DNA from: Butyrivibrio sp. YAB3001
GTDB taxonomy: Bacteria > Bacillota > Clostridia > Lachnospirales > Lachnospiraceae
Reading direction: 5' to 3'
Length of the DNA stretch: 64,000 nucleotides
Assembly: GCF_900112195.1 (NCBI RefSeq)
Contig: NZ_FOKR01000012.1
Location: 62,001 to 126,000 of the forward strand
This document shows, piece after piece, positions 26,825-34,229 of this stretch (position 1 is the stretch's first letter; each line of letters begins with the position of its first letter). The notes beneath the pieces were generated by a model, which saw only the letters and a program-made list of their open reading frames with translations, was not told where the DNA came from and made no database searches. The position numbers were made by a program, and so were the translations under genes.

Positions 26825-28204
26825 ATGTTAGAGGAATTAGAAAAAAGTGTTTCAGCGCTGATAAGCCGTGCTGATAATGGGGAAAAGATAATGCTCTCGG
26901 AATGTGATGATTTTTTAAATCACATTCCGAGCTTTACGAATAAGCATACAATAGAGGATACAAGGCTTTTCTTGGAGTTTTTGGGAAATCCTGACGAGAA
27001 CATGAAAATAATCCATGTTGCAGGAACGAACGGCAAAGGCTCTGTATGCAGCTATGTATCTTCTGTGCTTATGAAAGCCGGATATAAGGTGGGGATGTTT
27101 ACTTCTCCGCATCTTGTTAAGATCACGGAAAGATTTTGCATTGATTCAAAGCCTATATCTGATGGCTTATTTGTTGAGATTTTTATTGAATTATTGAAAA
27201 GGGTTTTGGAATATGACAAAGAGGATTATTTTCCTACATATTTTGAATACCTTTTTTTTATGGCAATGCTATTGTATGACGTATATCCTGTAGATTTTCT
27301 GGTGCTTGAAACGGGACTTGGCGGGCGACTGGATGCGACAAATTCTGTCAAAAAGCCGATGGTTTCTGTAATTACTGAAATTGGATTTGATCATATGCAG
27401 TATCTTGGGAATACCATCGGGGAAATCGCAGGTGAAAAGGCAGGGATTATCAAGCCTTCGGTACCTGTTATCTTTTTTGACAAGAGAGAGGAAGCTACAG
27501 AAGTTATCAAAAGGCGTGCACTGGAACTGGATTCAAGGGTAGTCGCTGTTGAAAAAAAGGATATTACTGATATAACTCTCTCACAGGATGATGCGGGAAA
27601 CAAATACATTGCTTTTTCTTATAAATCCTTATATGATAAATATGTTGACCTAAAACTCTCGACAGTTGCAAGGTATCAGACGGAGAATGCGGCAATAGCT
27701 CTTGCAGCCCTTGAAATACTGAAAAGTCAGGGCGTAGAGCTTTCTGAACTGGATATCAGAGAAGGTCTTATAAGTGCAAGATGGGAAGGCAGGATGGAAG
27801 AGATCCGTCCGGGAATTTATGTGGATGGAGCTCATAACCTTGACGGAATCACGGCTTTTCTTGAATGCGCAGGTGATATTGAGTGTTCAGGCAGGAAACT
27901 GATGCTTTTTGGAATCGTGGGAGATAAGCAGTATCCTACAATTATCCGGAAGATATTGGAGAGTCGCCAGTTTGAGCAACTATTTGTGGCAGTTTTAGAG
28001 ACGAACAGGTCGGTTTCGATTTCTGACTTAAAGAGTGCATTTGGGGATGCGGAAGATGAGCTTGGTCTCATTGGCGTTCCTGTAAGGTATTACAGCAATG
28101 TCAGGGATGCGATAACAGATATTATTACAGTCAGAAAGTCCGGAGATATGGTGTTTGCCACCGGTTCATTATATTTGGCTGGTCAGATAAAGGGAATGAT
28201 GTAA
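26825..28204 (+). CDS. folC: folylpolyglutamate synthase / dihydrofolate synthase
   Basis: 459 residues. Mur-ligase type ATPase with P-loop GTNGKGS (67-73), FTSPHLVKITERF, LETGLGGRLDATN, the carbamylated-lysine region GEKAGIIKPSVPV, and the C-terminal DGAHNLDGI. It adds glutamate to folates, retaining them in the cell. A valS-folC order is common in Firmicutes. Codons 24-36 form a perfect thirteen-pair hairpin (26896-26931). The last codons carry the ribosome site for the 54-residue gene that begins at the base after the stop. Confidence 0.95.
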   Translation: MLEELEKSVSALISRADNGEKIMLSECDDFLNHIPSFTNKHTIEDTRLFLEFLGNPDENMKIIHVAGTNGKGSVCSYVSSVLMKAGYKVGMFTSPHLVKITERFCIDSKPISDGLFVEIFIELLKRVLEYDKEDYFPTYFEYLFFMAMLLYDVYPVDFLVLETGLGGRLDATNSVKKPMVSVITEIGFDHMQYLGNTIGEIAGEKAGIIKPSVPVIFFDKREEATEVIKRRALELDSRVVAVEKKDITDITLSQDDAGNKYIAFSYKSLYDKYVDLKLSTVARYQTENAAIALAALEILKSQGVELSELDIREGLISARWEGRMEEIRPGIYVDGAHNLDGITAFLECAGDIECSGRKLMLFGIVGDKQYPTIIRKILESRQFEQLFVAVLETNRSVSISDLKSAFGDAEDELGLIGVPVRYYSNVRDAITDIITVRKSGDMVFATGSLYLAGQIKGMM

Positions 28205-28369
28205 ATGATTAATTTTGAAGAAGAACTTAAGAAGTTCAAACCAAGTCTTGAAATAGAAGATGCAGAAGATATCATCTACAATCAGGATTTAGATGATATG
28301 TCAGATGTACTAGTGAAGCTCTTAAAAGAGGCTAAATCAGAATCTTACGATCAGAAGAGGGCTAAATAA
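28205..28369 (+). CDS. 54-residue acidic small protein
   Basis: An open frame of 54 codons that starts on the base after the folC stop (28202-28204) and ends two bases before the zinc-ribbon/TPR gene at 28372. It begins MINFEEELKKFKPSLEIEDAE and ends SYDQKRAK; it is acidic and predicted helical. A GGGA in the end of folC (28193-28196) can serve as ribosome site. Tight packing on both sides and a natural amino-acid mix support a real gene. I know no function. It could be an adaptor for the downstream membrane TPR protein. Confidence 0.65.
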   Translation: MINFEEELKKFKPSLEIEDAEDIIYNQDLDDMSDVLVKLLKEAKSESYDQKRAK

Positions 28370-28371
28370 CA

Positions 28372-29790
28372 ATGAGATGTTATCGTTGTGGGGCGGAACT
28401 GGATAAAAGTGATGTTTGTCCAGGATGTGGGACAAATGTAAAGGTAAATAAACGAATTGTCAGTCTTTCCAATGTCTTTTACAATGAAGGACTTGAAAAG
28501 GCGGGCGTTCGTGATATGACCGGCGCGATAGATGCATTAAGGCAAAGTCTTAAGCTTGATAAGAATAATATAGATGCCAGAAATCTTTTAGGACTAATTT
28601 ATTATGAGACTGGGGAAGCTGTTGCGGCGCTGTCTGAATGGGTTATAAGTAAGAACTTAAAACCTGAGGACAATCTTGCTGACAAGTATATGGATTATGT
28701 AAGAAACAGCCCGGCTCAGCTTGATGCAATAAACCAGACAATCAAGAAGTTTAATATTGCTCTTAATTACTGCAAGCAGGACAGCCTGGATCTTGCAGTG
28801 ATTCAGCTTAAAAAGGTTCTGTCTTTGAATTCCGGATTTATCAAGGCACATCTTTTGCTGGCTCTTTTATATCTGAAAAACGGAAACTGGGATAAGGCTA
28901 AAATAGAGGCTCAGAAGGCACTTAAACTGGACACCGGAAATGTAATGGCAAAGCGCTATCTCAGAGAAGCTGACAGTATGCTTCTTCCGGGAGAGAGCGG
29001 AAAGCTTGTTTCCGATATAGCTTCTTCTGATAGTGATGAAGTTATCAGGTATAACAGCGGAAATGAGATGATAATTCAGCCTGTAAAAAAATCTCCTATT
29101 GCAAAGTCAAATTCCATCTGGGGAATACTTTTAGGGGCAGTTTTGGGTTTTGCTGCGGCTTGCTTTTTAGTGCTTCCACAGCGAATTCAGAGCATCAACA
29201 ATAATAATCAGAGCAGAATAACTCAGATAAGTGAAGAATCAGACGCTAAGTCAGCTCAGATAAATGCTTATGAGCAGCAGGTCAAGAACCTGGAGACCCA
29301 AATTGCTGATCTTCAGTCTAAGGTTACGGACTATGAGGGTGTTGATAGTACATCTGCTGCTATGAACAGCCTTATGAATGCTACAAATATATATTTTAAC
29401 GATTCATCAGATATTGAAGCTATGGCTGCAGCTCTTGAGAAACTTGATCTGAATGCGATTGATGATGATGTTTCTTCTGAGTTTAAGGAACTGTACAATA
29501 CTCTTATGTCTTTGGTTGGTCCGCAGCTTGCAACTTCTTATTACAATGCTGGATATGCTGCTTATAAGGAAAAAGATTACGAGACAGCAATAACCAATTT
29601 TTCTAAGGCATATCAGTATGATAATACAAATGTGAATACTGTTTATTATCTTGGAAACTCATACTATGAGCATGGGGATCTTGATAATGCAAAGACTACA
29701 TATGACGCGGTTATTACTAATTTCCCCGGAACACAGAGTGCGTCATCAGCTCAGACAAAACTTGCGGAGATCAATAATTCCGGCAATTGA
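28372..29790 (+). CDS. zinc-ribbon, TPR and coiled-coil membrane protein
   Basis: 472 residues. Residues 1-20 are a zinc ribbon (CYRCGAE ... CPGCG). TPR-like helical repeats occupy about 30-205. A single membrane segment is at about 245-267 (WGILLGAVLGFAAACFLVL), followed by a coiled coil (about 275-325) and C-terminal TPRs (about 380-470, SYYNAGYAAYKEKDYETAI). Cytoplasmic ribbon and TPRs with an extracellular coiled coil and TPRs suggest a scaffold spanning the membrane. The ATG at 28372 follows AGAGGG in the end of the small gene. It is 24 bases ahead of the MBOAT gene, so it may organise the acyl-transfer machinery; this is inference. Confidence 0.82.
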   Translation: MRCYRCGAELDKSDVCPGCGTNVKVNKRIVSLSNVFYNEGLEKAGVRDMTGAIDALRQSLKLDKNNIDARNLLGLIYYETGEAVAALSEWVISKNLKPEDNLADKYMDYVRNSPAQLDAINQTIKKFNIALNYCKQDSLDLAVIQLKKVLSLNSGFIKAHLLLALLYLKNGNWDKAKIEAQKALKLDTGNVMAKRYLREADSMLLPGESGKLVSDIASSDSDEVIRYNSGNEMIIQPVKKSPIAKSNSIWGILLGAVLGFAAACFLVLPQRIQSINNNNQSRITQISEESDAKSAQINAYEQQVKNLETQIADLQSKVTDYEGVDSTSAAMNSLMNATNIYFNDSSDIEAMAAALEKLDLNAIDDDVSSEFKELYNTLMSLVGPQLATSYYNAGYAAYKEKDYETAITNFSKAYQYDNTNVNTVYYLGNSYYEHGDLDNAKTTYDAVITNFPGTQSASSAQTKLAEINNSGN

Positions 29791-29814
29791 CGATTAAGGG
29801 TTGAATTACAAGTA

Positions 29815-31311
29815 ATGATTAACTTTTCTGATTTGACATTTATATTCAGGTTCCTGCCTGTTTTTATAGTGGTATATTATCTGACCCCCATTGAATATAG
29901 GACTTCCACGCTGCTTATAGGCAGCCTGATGTTCTATGCGGTGGGGGATCTTAAGATGTTTCCGGTTCTCTGCATTGCTGTAGTCATCAATTATCTTTTC
30001 AGTAAGGCTCTTAAGGGTGGCGGAAGCAAGAAGCTTCTTGGTTTTATAGTTCTTTTAGATGCGCTGATGCTGGTTGAATTTAAAATTCTTGGGCAGTTTG
30101 TGGACAATAGCTTTATGCCCATCGGTATCAGTTTCTTTACTTTCAAAATGATTTCATTCCAAATTGATAATTATCGTGGAAAAATAGACATCGAGTCAAG
30201 ATTTTTGGATGTTGCTGCTTATTTTTGCATGTTCCCTCAGATTGTCTCCGGACCTATCATGAGATATCAGGACTATACAGAAAATCCTTTTCTTCGAATT
30301 GGCAAGATAGATATAGGCGCTGCAGTAGATGATGAGGAGAAGAAAGAAAAGTCAGAGGATGAATATGTTCAGAATAATAAAGTAAGCACAGAGGAACTTG
30401 AGATTCTTGACCTTGATACTAAGGAAGGAATGGATAAGCTTGAGGATAAGCCAAGTTTCCTTGAATATATAGAGGATGGTCTTAGATTTTTTATCATTGG
30501 TCTTGGAATGAAGGTTCTTATCGCAGATCATCTTTCAATGCTCTGGCGCGATATAGGAACTATTGGTTATGAGAGTATTTCCACACCGCTTGCATGGCTT
30601 GGCGCAGCTACATATTCCATGGAATTGTATTATGATTTCTGGGGATATTCACTTATGGCTGCCGGAATTGGTGTGATGCTTGGATTTCCTTTTATTATCA
30701 ACTTTGCTCAACCATACAAGTCCAAAAATGTTGCTGAGTTTTACAGAAGATGGCATGCAACATTGGGCTCATGGTTCAAGGATTATATTTATTTTCCACT
30801 GGGAGGCAGCAGAAAAGGTAATTTCAGAACGGTTATAAATCTGTTGACCGTATGGCTTATTACCGGTTTTTGGCATGGAGTTACATTTAATTTTATTTTG
30901 TGGGGAGTTGCTATATTTGTTATCATAGTATGCGAGCGCTTTTTGCTTAGAAAATTCCCGGGAATTATAGAAAAAATATTTGGAAGAGTGAATGTATTTG
31001 TGCTCATTCCACTTACATGGGTTATTTTTGCTATTTCCGACGTAAATATGCTTGGAGATTATTTCAAGCGTCTTTTCCCGTTCTTTGGTGCCGGAATAGC
31101 AGTTAATAAGGGAGATTTCATGAAAAATCTTCAGATATATTGGAAAGTCCTGCTTCCTGGAGCAGTACTTCTATTTCCACAGGTTTATTCTTTTTTTGAA
31201 AAAAACAGGAAAAAGCCTGTCGTTTCTGTAGTGCTTTTGGTATTGTTCTGGGCTTGTGTTTACAGCTTATCAAACGCTGCAGGAAATCCATTTTTATATT
31301 TTAAGTTCTGA
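29815..31311 (+). CDS. MBOAT family O-acyltransferase
   Basis: 498 residues, about ten membrane segments. MBOAT signatures: FMPIGISFFTFKMISFQID, FPQIVSGPIMRY, FYRRWHATLGSWFKDYIYFPLGG, and the catalytic His354 in GFWHGVTFNF. It belongs with the AlgI/DltB/PatA group, which moves acyl groups across the membrane to extracellular polymers. It carries an unusual acidic insertion of roughly 50 residues after RIGKIDIGAAV (about 170-220), rich in Glu, Asp and Lys, absent from typical AlgI proteins and probably cytoplasmic. The SGNH protein directly downstream (18-base gap) is the usual partner. Confidence 0.9.
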   Translation: MINFSDLTFIFRFLPVFIVVYYLTPIEYRTSTLLIGSLMFYAVGDLKMFPVLCIAVVINYLFSKALKGGGSKKLLGFIVLLDALMLVEFKILGQFVDNSFMPIGISFFTFKMISFQIDNYRGKIDIESRFLDVAAYFCMFPQIVSGPIMRYQDYTENPFLRIGKIDIGAAVDDEEKKEKSEDEYVQNNKVSTEELEILDLDTKEGMDKLEDKPSFLEYIEDGLRFFIIGLGMKVLIADHLSMLWRDIGTIGYESISTPLAWLGAATYSMELYYDFWGYSLMAAGIGVMLGFPFIINFAQPYKSKNVAEFYRRWHATLGSWFKDYIYFPLGGSRKGNFRTVINLLTVWLITGFWHGVTFNFILWGVAIFVIIVCERFLLRKFPGIIEKIFGRVNVFVLIPLTWVIFAISDVNMLGDYFKRLFPFFGAGIAVNKGDFMKNLQIYWKVLLPGAVLLFPQVYSFFEKNRKKPVVSVVLLVLFWACVYSLSNAAGNPFLYFKF

Positions 31312-31329
31312 TTTTGAAAGAGTGAATGA

Positions 31330-32322
31330 ATGAAGCTGTTAAAGGTATGCCCGATTCTTGCAGGGATCGTGGTTGTTACAATAGCATTATCGCTTGTTTC
31401 CTTTGTGCTTGAAGGGAGTACCTATTCAAGCTATCAGGGTGAAGTGGATTATTCCAAGGTGCCTCATTTTGCTTTGGTTTTCAAGGGGGCTTCTGAAGGA
31501 ATTTATCCATGGAGCAGGGTAGAAAATGAAGCAGAGGACATGATGGCATCTGCTGATGTTACTGTGGAAGTGGCTACAGATGAAGGTGCTTGGGAGATAT
31601 CGGATTCAAACGAGGAAACGAGCTTAGACATAAGCGGCAATGCTGCATTGGAACTTTCAGACGTATCGGCTAATGATATTTCCGGTAATTCTGTTTCTGA
31701 TAATGATGCAGACAGGACTTATGAGCTTGTACCTGTCACGGAAGAATATTTTGATGATGCATTGTTTATTGGAGATTCTCGTACTGTTGGTCTTTCTGAG
31801 TATTGCAAGCCTCTTGATGAGAGAGCGACATTTTATGCCAAGGTTTCACTTACAATTTATGGTGTTATGACCAAAGAATTTGTAAAGAGTGGAGATAACA
31901 AGATTTCAGTTGAGCAGGCTCTTTCTGAGAACCAGTTTGGCAAAATATATATAATGCTTGGACTTAACGAGATTGGAACCGGTACTGCTGAGACTTTTGC
32001 AGAGGAGTATTCCAAGGTTATTGACAGAATAAGAGAGTTACAGCCGGATGCGCTTATTTTCATACAGGGAATAATGCATGTAAGTGAGAAGAAGAGCAGT
32101 AGCGACAAGTACTTTAACAATGAAAAGATAAATGAGAGAAATGAAGCACTCTCTCAGCTTGCAGATAATAAGACTATTTTTTATATAGATATGAACGAGG
32201 CTGTTGATGATGAGAATGGTAATCTGATAAAAGATTTATCGTTTGATGATGTTCATTTGAAAGCTTCATCGTACGAAAGATGGTATAATTATCTTTTAGA
32301 ACATGGAATTATTAAGGATTGA
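31330..32322 (+). CDS. membrane-anchored SGNH/GDSL acyltransferase-like protein
   Basis: 330 residues. A single N-terminal membrane anchor (8-27), a Ser/Asp-rich linker (70-130), then an SGNH domain: GDS (148-150), block III GLNEIG, and DDVHL with Asp306/His309 completing the triad. Proteins of this type partner with an MBOAT and complete transfer of the acyl group to an extracellular sugar or teichoic polymer, as in DltD or AlgJ/AlgX-like pairs. Here the polymer is unknown. Located nine bases before a 76-residue protein and probably in one operon from folC onward. Confidence 0.85.
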   Translation: MKLLKVCPILAGIVVVTIALSLVSFVLEGSTYSSYQGEVDYSKVPHFALVFKGASEGIYPWSRVENEAEDMMASADVTVEVATDEGAWEISDSNEETSLDISGNAALELSDVSANDISGNSVSDNDADRTYELVPVTEEYFDDALFIGDSRTVGLSEYCKPLDERATFYAKVSLTIYGVMTKEFVKSGDNKISVEQALSENQFGKIYIMLGLNEIGTGTAETFAEEYSKVIDRIRELQPDALIFIQGIMHVSEKKSSSDKYFNNEKINERNEALSQLADNKTIFYIDMNEAVDDENGNLIKDLSFDDVHLKASSYERWYNYLLEHGIIKD

Positions 32323-32331
32323 GGCGATTAT

Positions 32332-32562
32332 ATGGCAAGAGAAATGGTTTTTAAGATGGAAAGACCAGGTCTTTTAAAAGAAGGGGATAAGGTTACTGTC
32401 ACGGAAGGTGTTCTTCCAAGTAACTATTATTACACGATTTATCCATCACTGGCTATGTCAGGGAATTTTCCGTTCAGAGAACGAATGCTTGAACGCGAGG
32501 GAGTAGTTACCAAGGTGGAGGAAAACTCACGAGGGTATTATGTAACTGCTGTGTTTGGATAA
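32332..32562 (+). CDS. 76-residue conserved-looking protein of unknown function
   Basis: 76 residues. It starts MAREMVFKMERPG, has EGDKVTVTEGVLPSNYYY in the middle and ends EENSRGYYVTAVFG. Beta-rich and without membrane segments, it looks like a small barrel. I do not recognise the family. It starts ten bases after the SGNH gene, with GAGGCGA (32323-32329) as ribosome site, and is followed after 51 bases by ridA. Confidence 0.7.
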   Translation: MAREMVFKMERPGLLKEGDKVTVTEGVLPSNYYYTIYPSLAMSGNFPFRERMLEREGVVTKVEENSRGYYVTAVFG

Positions 32563-32613
32563 CCAGAGAACTTAACGAGAATAACATACAACAAATTATG
32601 GGAGGACACTAAA

Positions 32614-32988
32614 ATGCAGTATATTTCAACAGACAAGGCACCGGCAGCAATCGGACCATATTCACAGGCTATCAAGGCAGGAGATTTTCTTTATGCTTCA
32701 GGGCAGATACCGATCAACCCTGCAAACGGTGAGATAGAGGGAACAACAATTTCAGATCAGGCTGACAGAGTCTGCAGAAATATAGGAGAGATTTTAAGCG
32801 CAGCAGGAACAGATTATGAGCATGTAGTAAAGACAACATGTTTCCTTGCTGAAATGGCTGATTTCGGAGCATTTAATGCTGTTTATGAGAAATATTTCAC
32901 TGGAAAACCTGCAAGAAGCTGTGTTGCAGTAAAACAGCTTCCTAAGAATGTTCTTTGCGAAGTGGAAGTTATAGCTTATTTAGGATGA
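32614..32988 (+). CDS. ridA: RidA family deaminase
   Basis: 124 residues, the normal RidA length. AIGPYSQAIKAGDFLYASGQIPINP at the N terminus, the conserved Arg in CVAVKQLP context (ARSCVAV), and CEVEVIAYLG at the C terminus. It hydrolyses reactive 2-aminoacrylate imines released by PLP enzymes. The start follows GGGAGGA (32599-32605) by eight bases. A stand-alone housekeeping gene. Confidence 0.94.
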   Translation: MQYISTDKAPAAIGPYSQAIKAGDFLYASGQIPINPANGEIEGTTISDQADRVCRNIGEILSAAGTDYEHVVKTTCFLAEMADFGAFNAVYEKYFTGKPARSCVAVKQLPKNVLCEVEVIAYLG

Positions 32989-33021
32989 TTATATTGTTCA
33001 TGATTAATAATCACATGTGAA

Positions 33022-33061
33022 CTTTACTTGTTGTATTAAATTAAATTTGCAACAAGTAAAG
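33022..33061. repeat. perfect 12-pair inverted repeat
   Basis: CTTTACTTGTTG (33022-33033) pairs with CAACAAGTAAAG (33050-33061) around a 16-base AT-rich loop. There is no T run on either side, so it is not a standard terminator. It sits between ridA and the TPR lipoprotein and may be an operator or a processing site. Confidence 0.5.
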
Positions 33062-33117
33062 GCAATATGTGGTGATTATGCTATATTTGTATTTAACTAA
33101 TAGTCTGTGGGGTGGGA

Positions 33118-34167
33118 ATGAAAAAAAGATTTTTAATATGTTTCATGGCTGCCACTTTTTTACTATCCGGTTGTGGGAGTCTTGCCGGAAGGCACAATAT
33201 TGATTCCGGTTTTGCTTATATAGAAAGCCATGACTATGATAGTGCGATGGAAAGCTTTACTGCTGCTGAGGAAAAGGGCGAAGATGCATGTCTTATCCAC
33301 AGAGGAAAAGGCATTGTATATGTAGCTACAGGTGATTATCAGGCAGCGGCTGACGAGCTTATGGCTTCTTTGCATGCAGATGAAGGAATAGTTGATGATA
33401 TGGATTTTGACACCAACTACTATCTGGCAGAGGCTTATTATAAGCTTGGCGAATATAATAAAGCCAAAGAAGTGTATGATGCAATTTTAGGGCTTCGCAG
33501 TAAAGATGGAAATGCATTTTATCTGCGAGGTGTATGTGAGCTTGCTTCAGGCAATCACGACGGGGCATATTCTGATTTTACCAAGGCAATATCATTAAAT
33601 GCCAAGGATTATTCAATGATCATCATGATCTATAAATCCCTGAATGAGTATGGATATAATGATGAGGCAGTGAATATCCTTCAGACAGCTATGGATAATG
33701 GCAGCGCATTTATGACCAATTATGAAAAAGGGCAGATTTCTTTTTATCTTGGTAATAATGCTGAGGCTCAGAGTTATCTTGAGGCAGCGCGAAGTGAGCG
33801 CGACCAGGAAAAAGAGCCTGTGATTTTGATGCTTGGACAAACAGGAGAAAAGCAGGGGGATTATAACTATGCTATTAGTGTCTATAAGACCTATTTAAGT
33901 GAGAACCCTGCGAGTGCGTTGATCTACAATCAACTGGGTATGTGTCAGATAAAGCAAGGGGATTATTCGGCTGCTATTCAGTCTTTTCAGTCAGGCATTG
34001 ATGTTGGTGATCAGGCATATATAAAGGCATTAAGATTAAATCAGATAACGGCCTATGAATATAAGGGTGAGTTTGATACAGCAAAGTCGCTTATGGATGC
34101 ATATTTACAGGATTATCCGAGTGACGAAGAAGCTGAAAGAGAGAATATTTTCCTTTCAACAAGATGA
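33118..34167 (+). CDS. TPR-repeat lipoprotein
   Basis: 349 residues from ATG 33118, after GGGGTGGG (33107-33114). Lipoprotein signal with lipobox LSGC, Cys19. The rest is about seven to eight tetratricopeptide repeats (YIESHDYDSAMESF, YYKLGEYNKAKEVYD, QIKQGDYSAAIQSF). It would stand on the outer face of the membrane and bind protein partners. Composition resembles the zinc-ribbon/TPR protein at 28372. Its own terminator lies at 34177. Confidence 0.85.
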   Translation: MKKRFLICFMAATFLLSGCGSLAGRHNIDSGFAYIESHDYDSAMESFTAAEEKGEDACLIHRGKGIVYVATGDYQAAADELMASLHADEGIVDDMDFDTNYYLAEAYYKLGEYNKAKEVYDAILGLRSKDGNAFYLRGVCELASGNHDGAYSDFTKAISLNAKDYSMIIMIYKSLNEYGYNDEAVNILQTAMDNGSAFMTNYEKGQISFYLGNNAEAQSYLEAARSERDQEKEPVILMLGQTGEKQGDYNYAISVYKTYLSENPASALIYNQLGMCQIKQGDYSAAIQSFQSGIDVGDQAYIKALRLNQITAYEYKGEFDTAKSLMDAYLQDYPSDEEAERENIFLSTR

Positions 34168-34176
34168 AGAAGTGAG

Positions 34177-34206
34177 ACAGGATTCGGAAACGTTTCCTGT
34201 TTTTTC
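34177..34206 (+). terminator. rho-independent terminator
   Basis: ACAGGA (34177-34182) with TCCTGT (34195-34200) followed by a T run at 34200-34205. Separates the TPR lipoprotein from the polysaccharide-degradation operon. Confidence 0.7.
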
Positions 34207-34229
34207 TTATTTTTAATTGGGAGAGAGGC

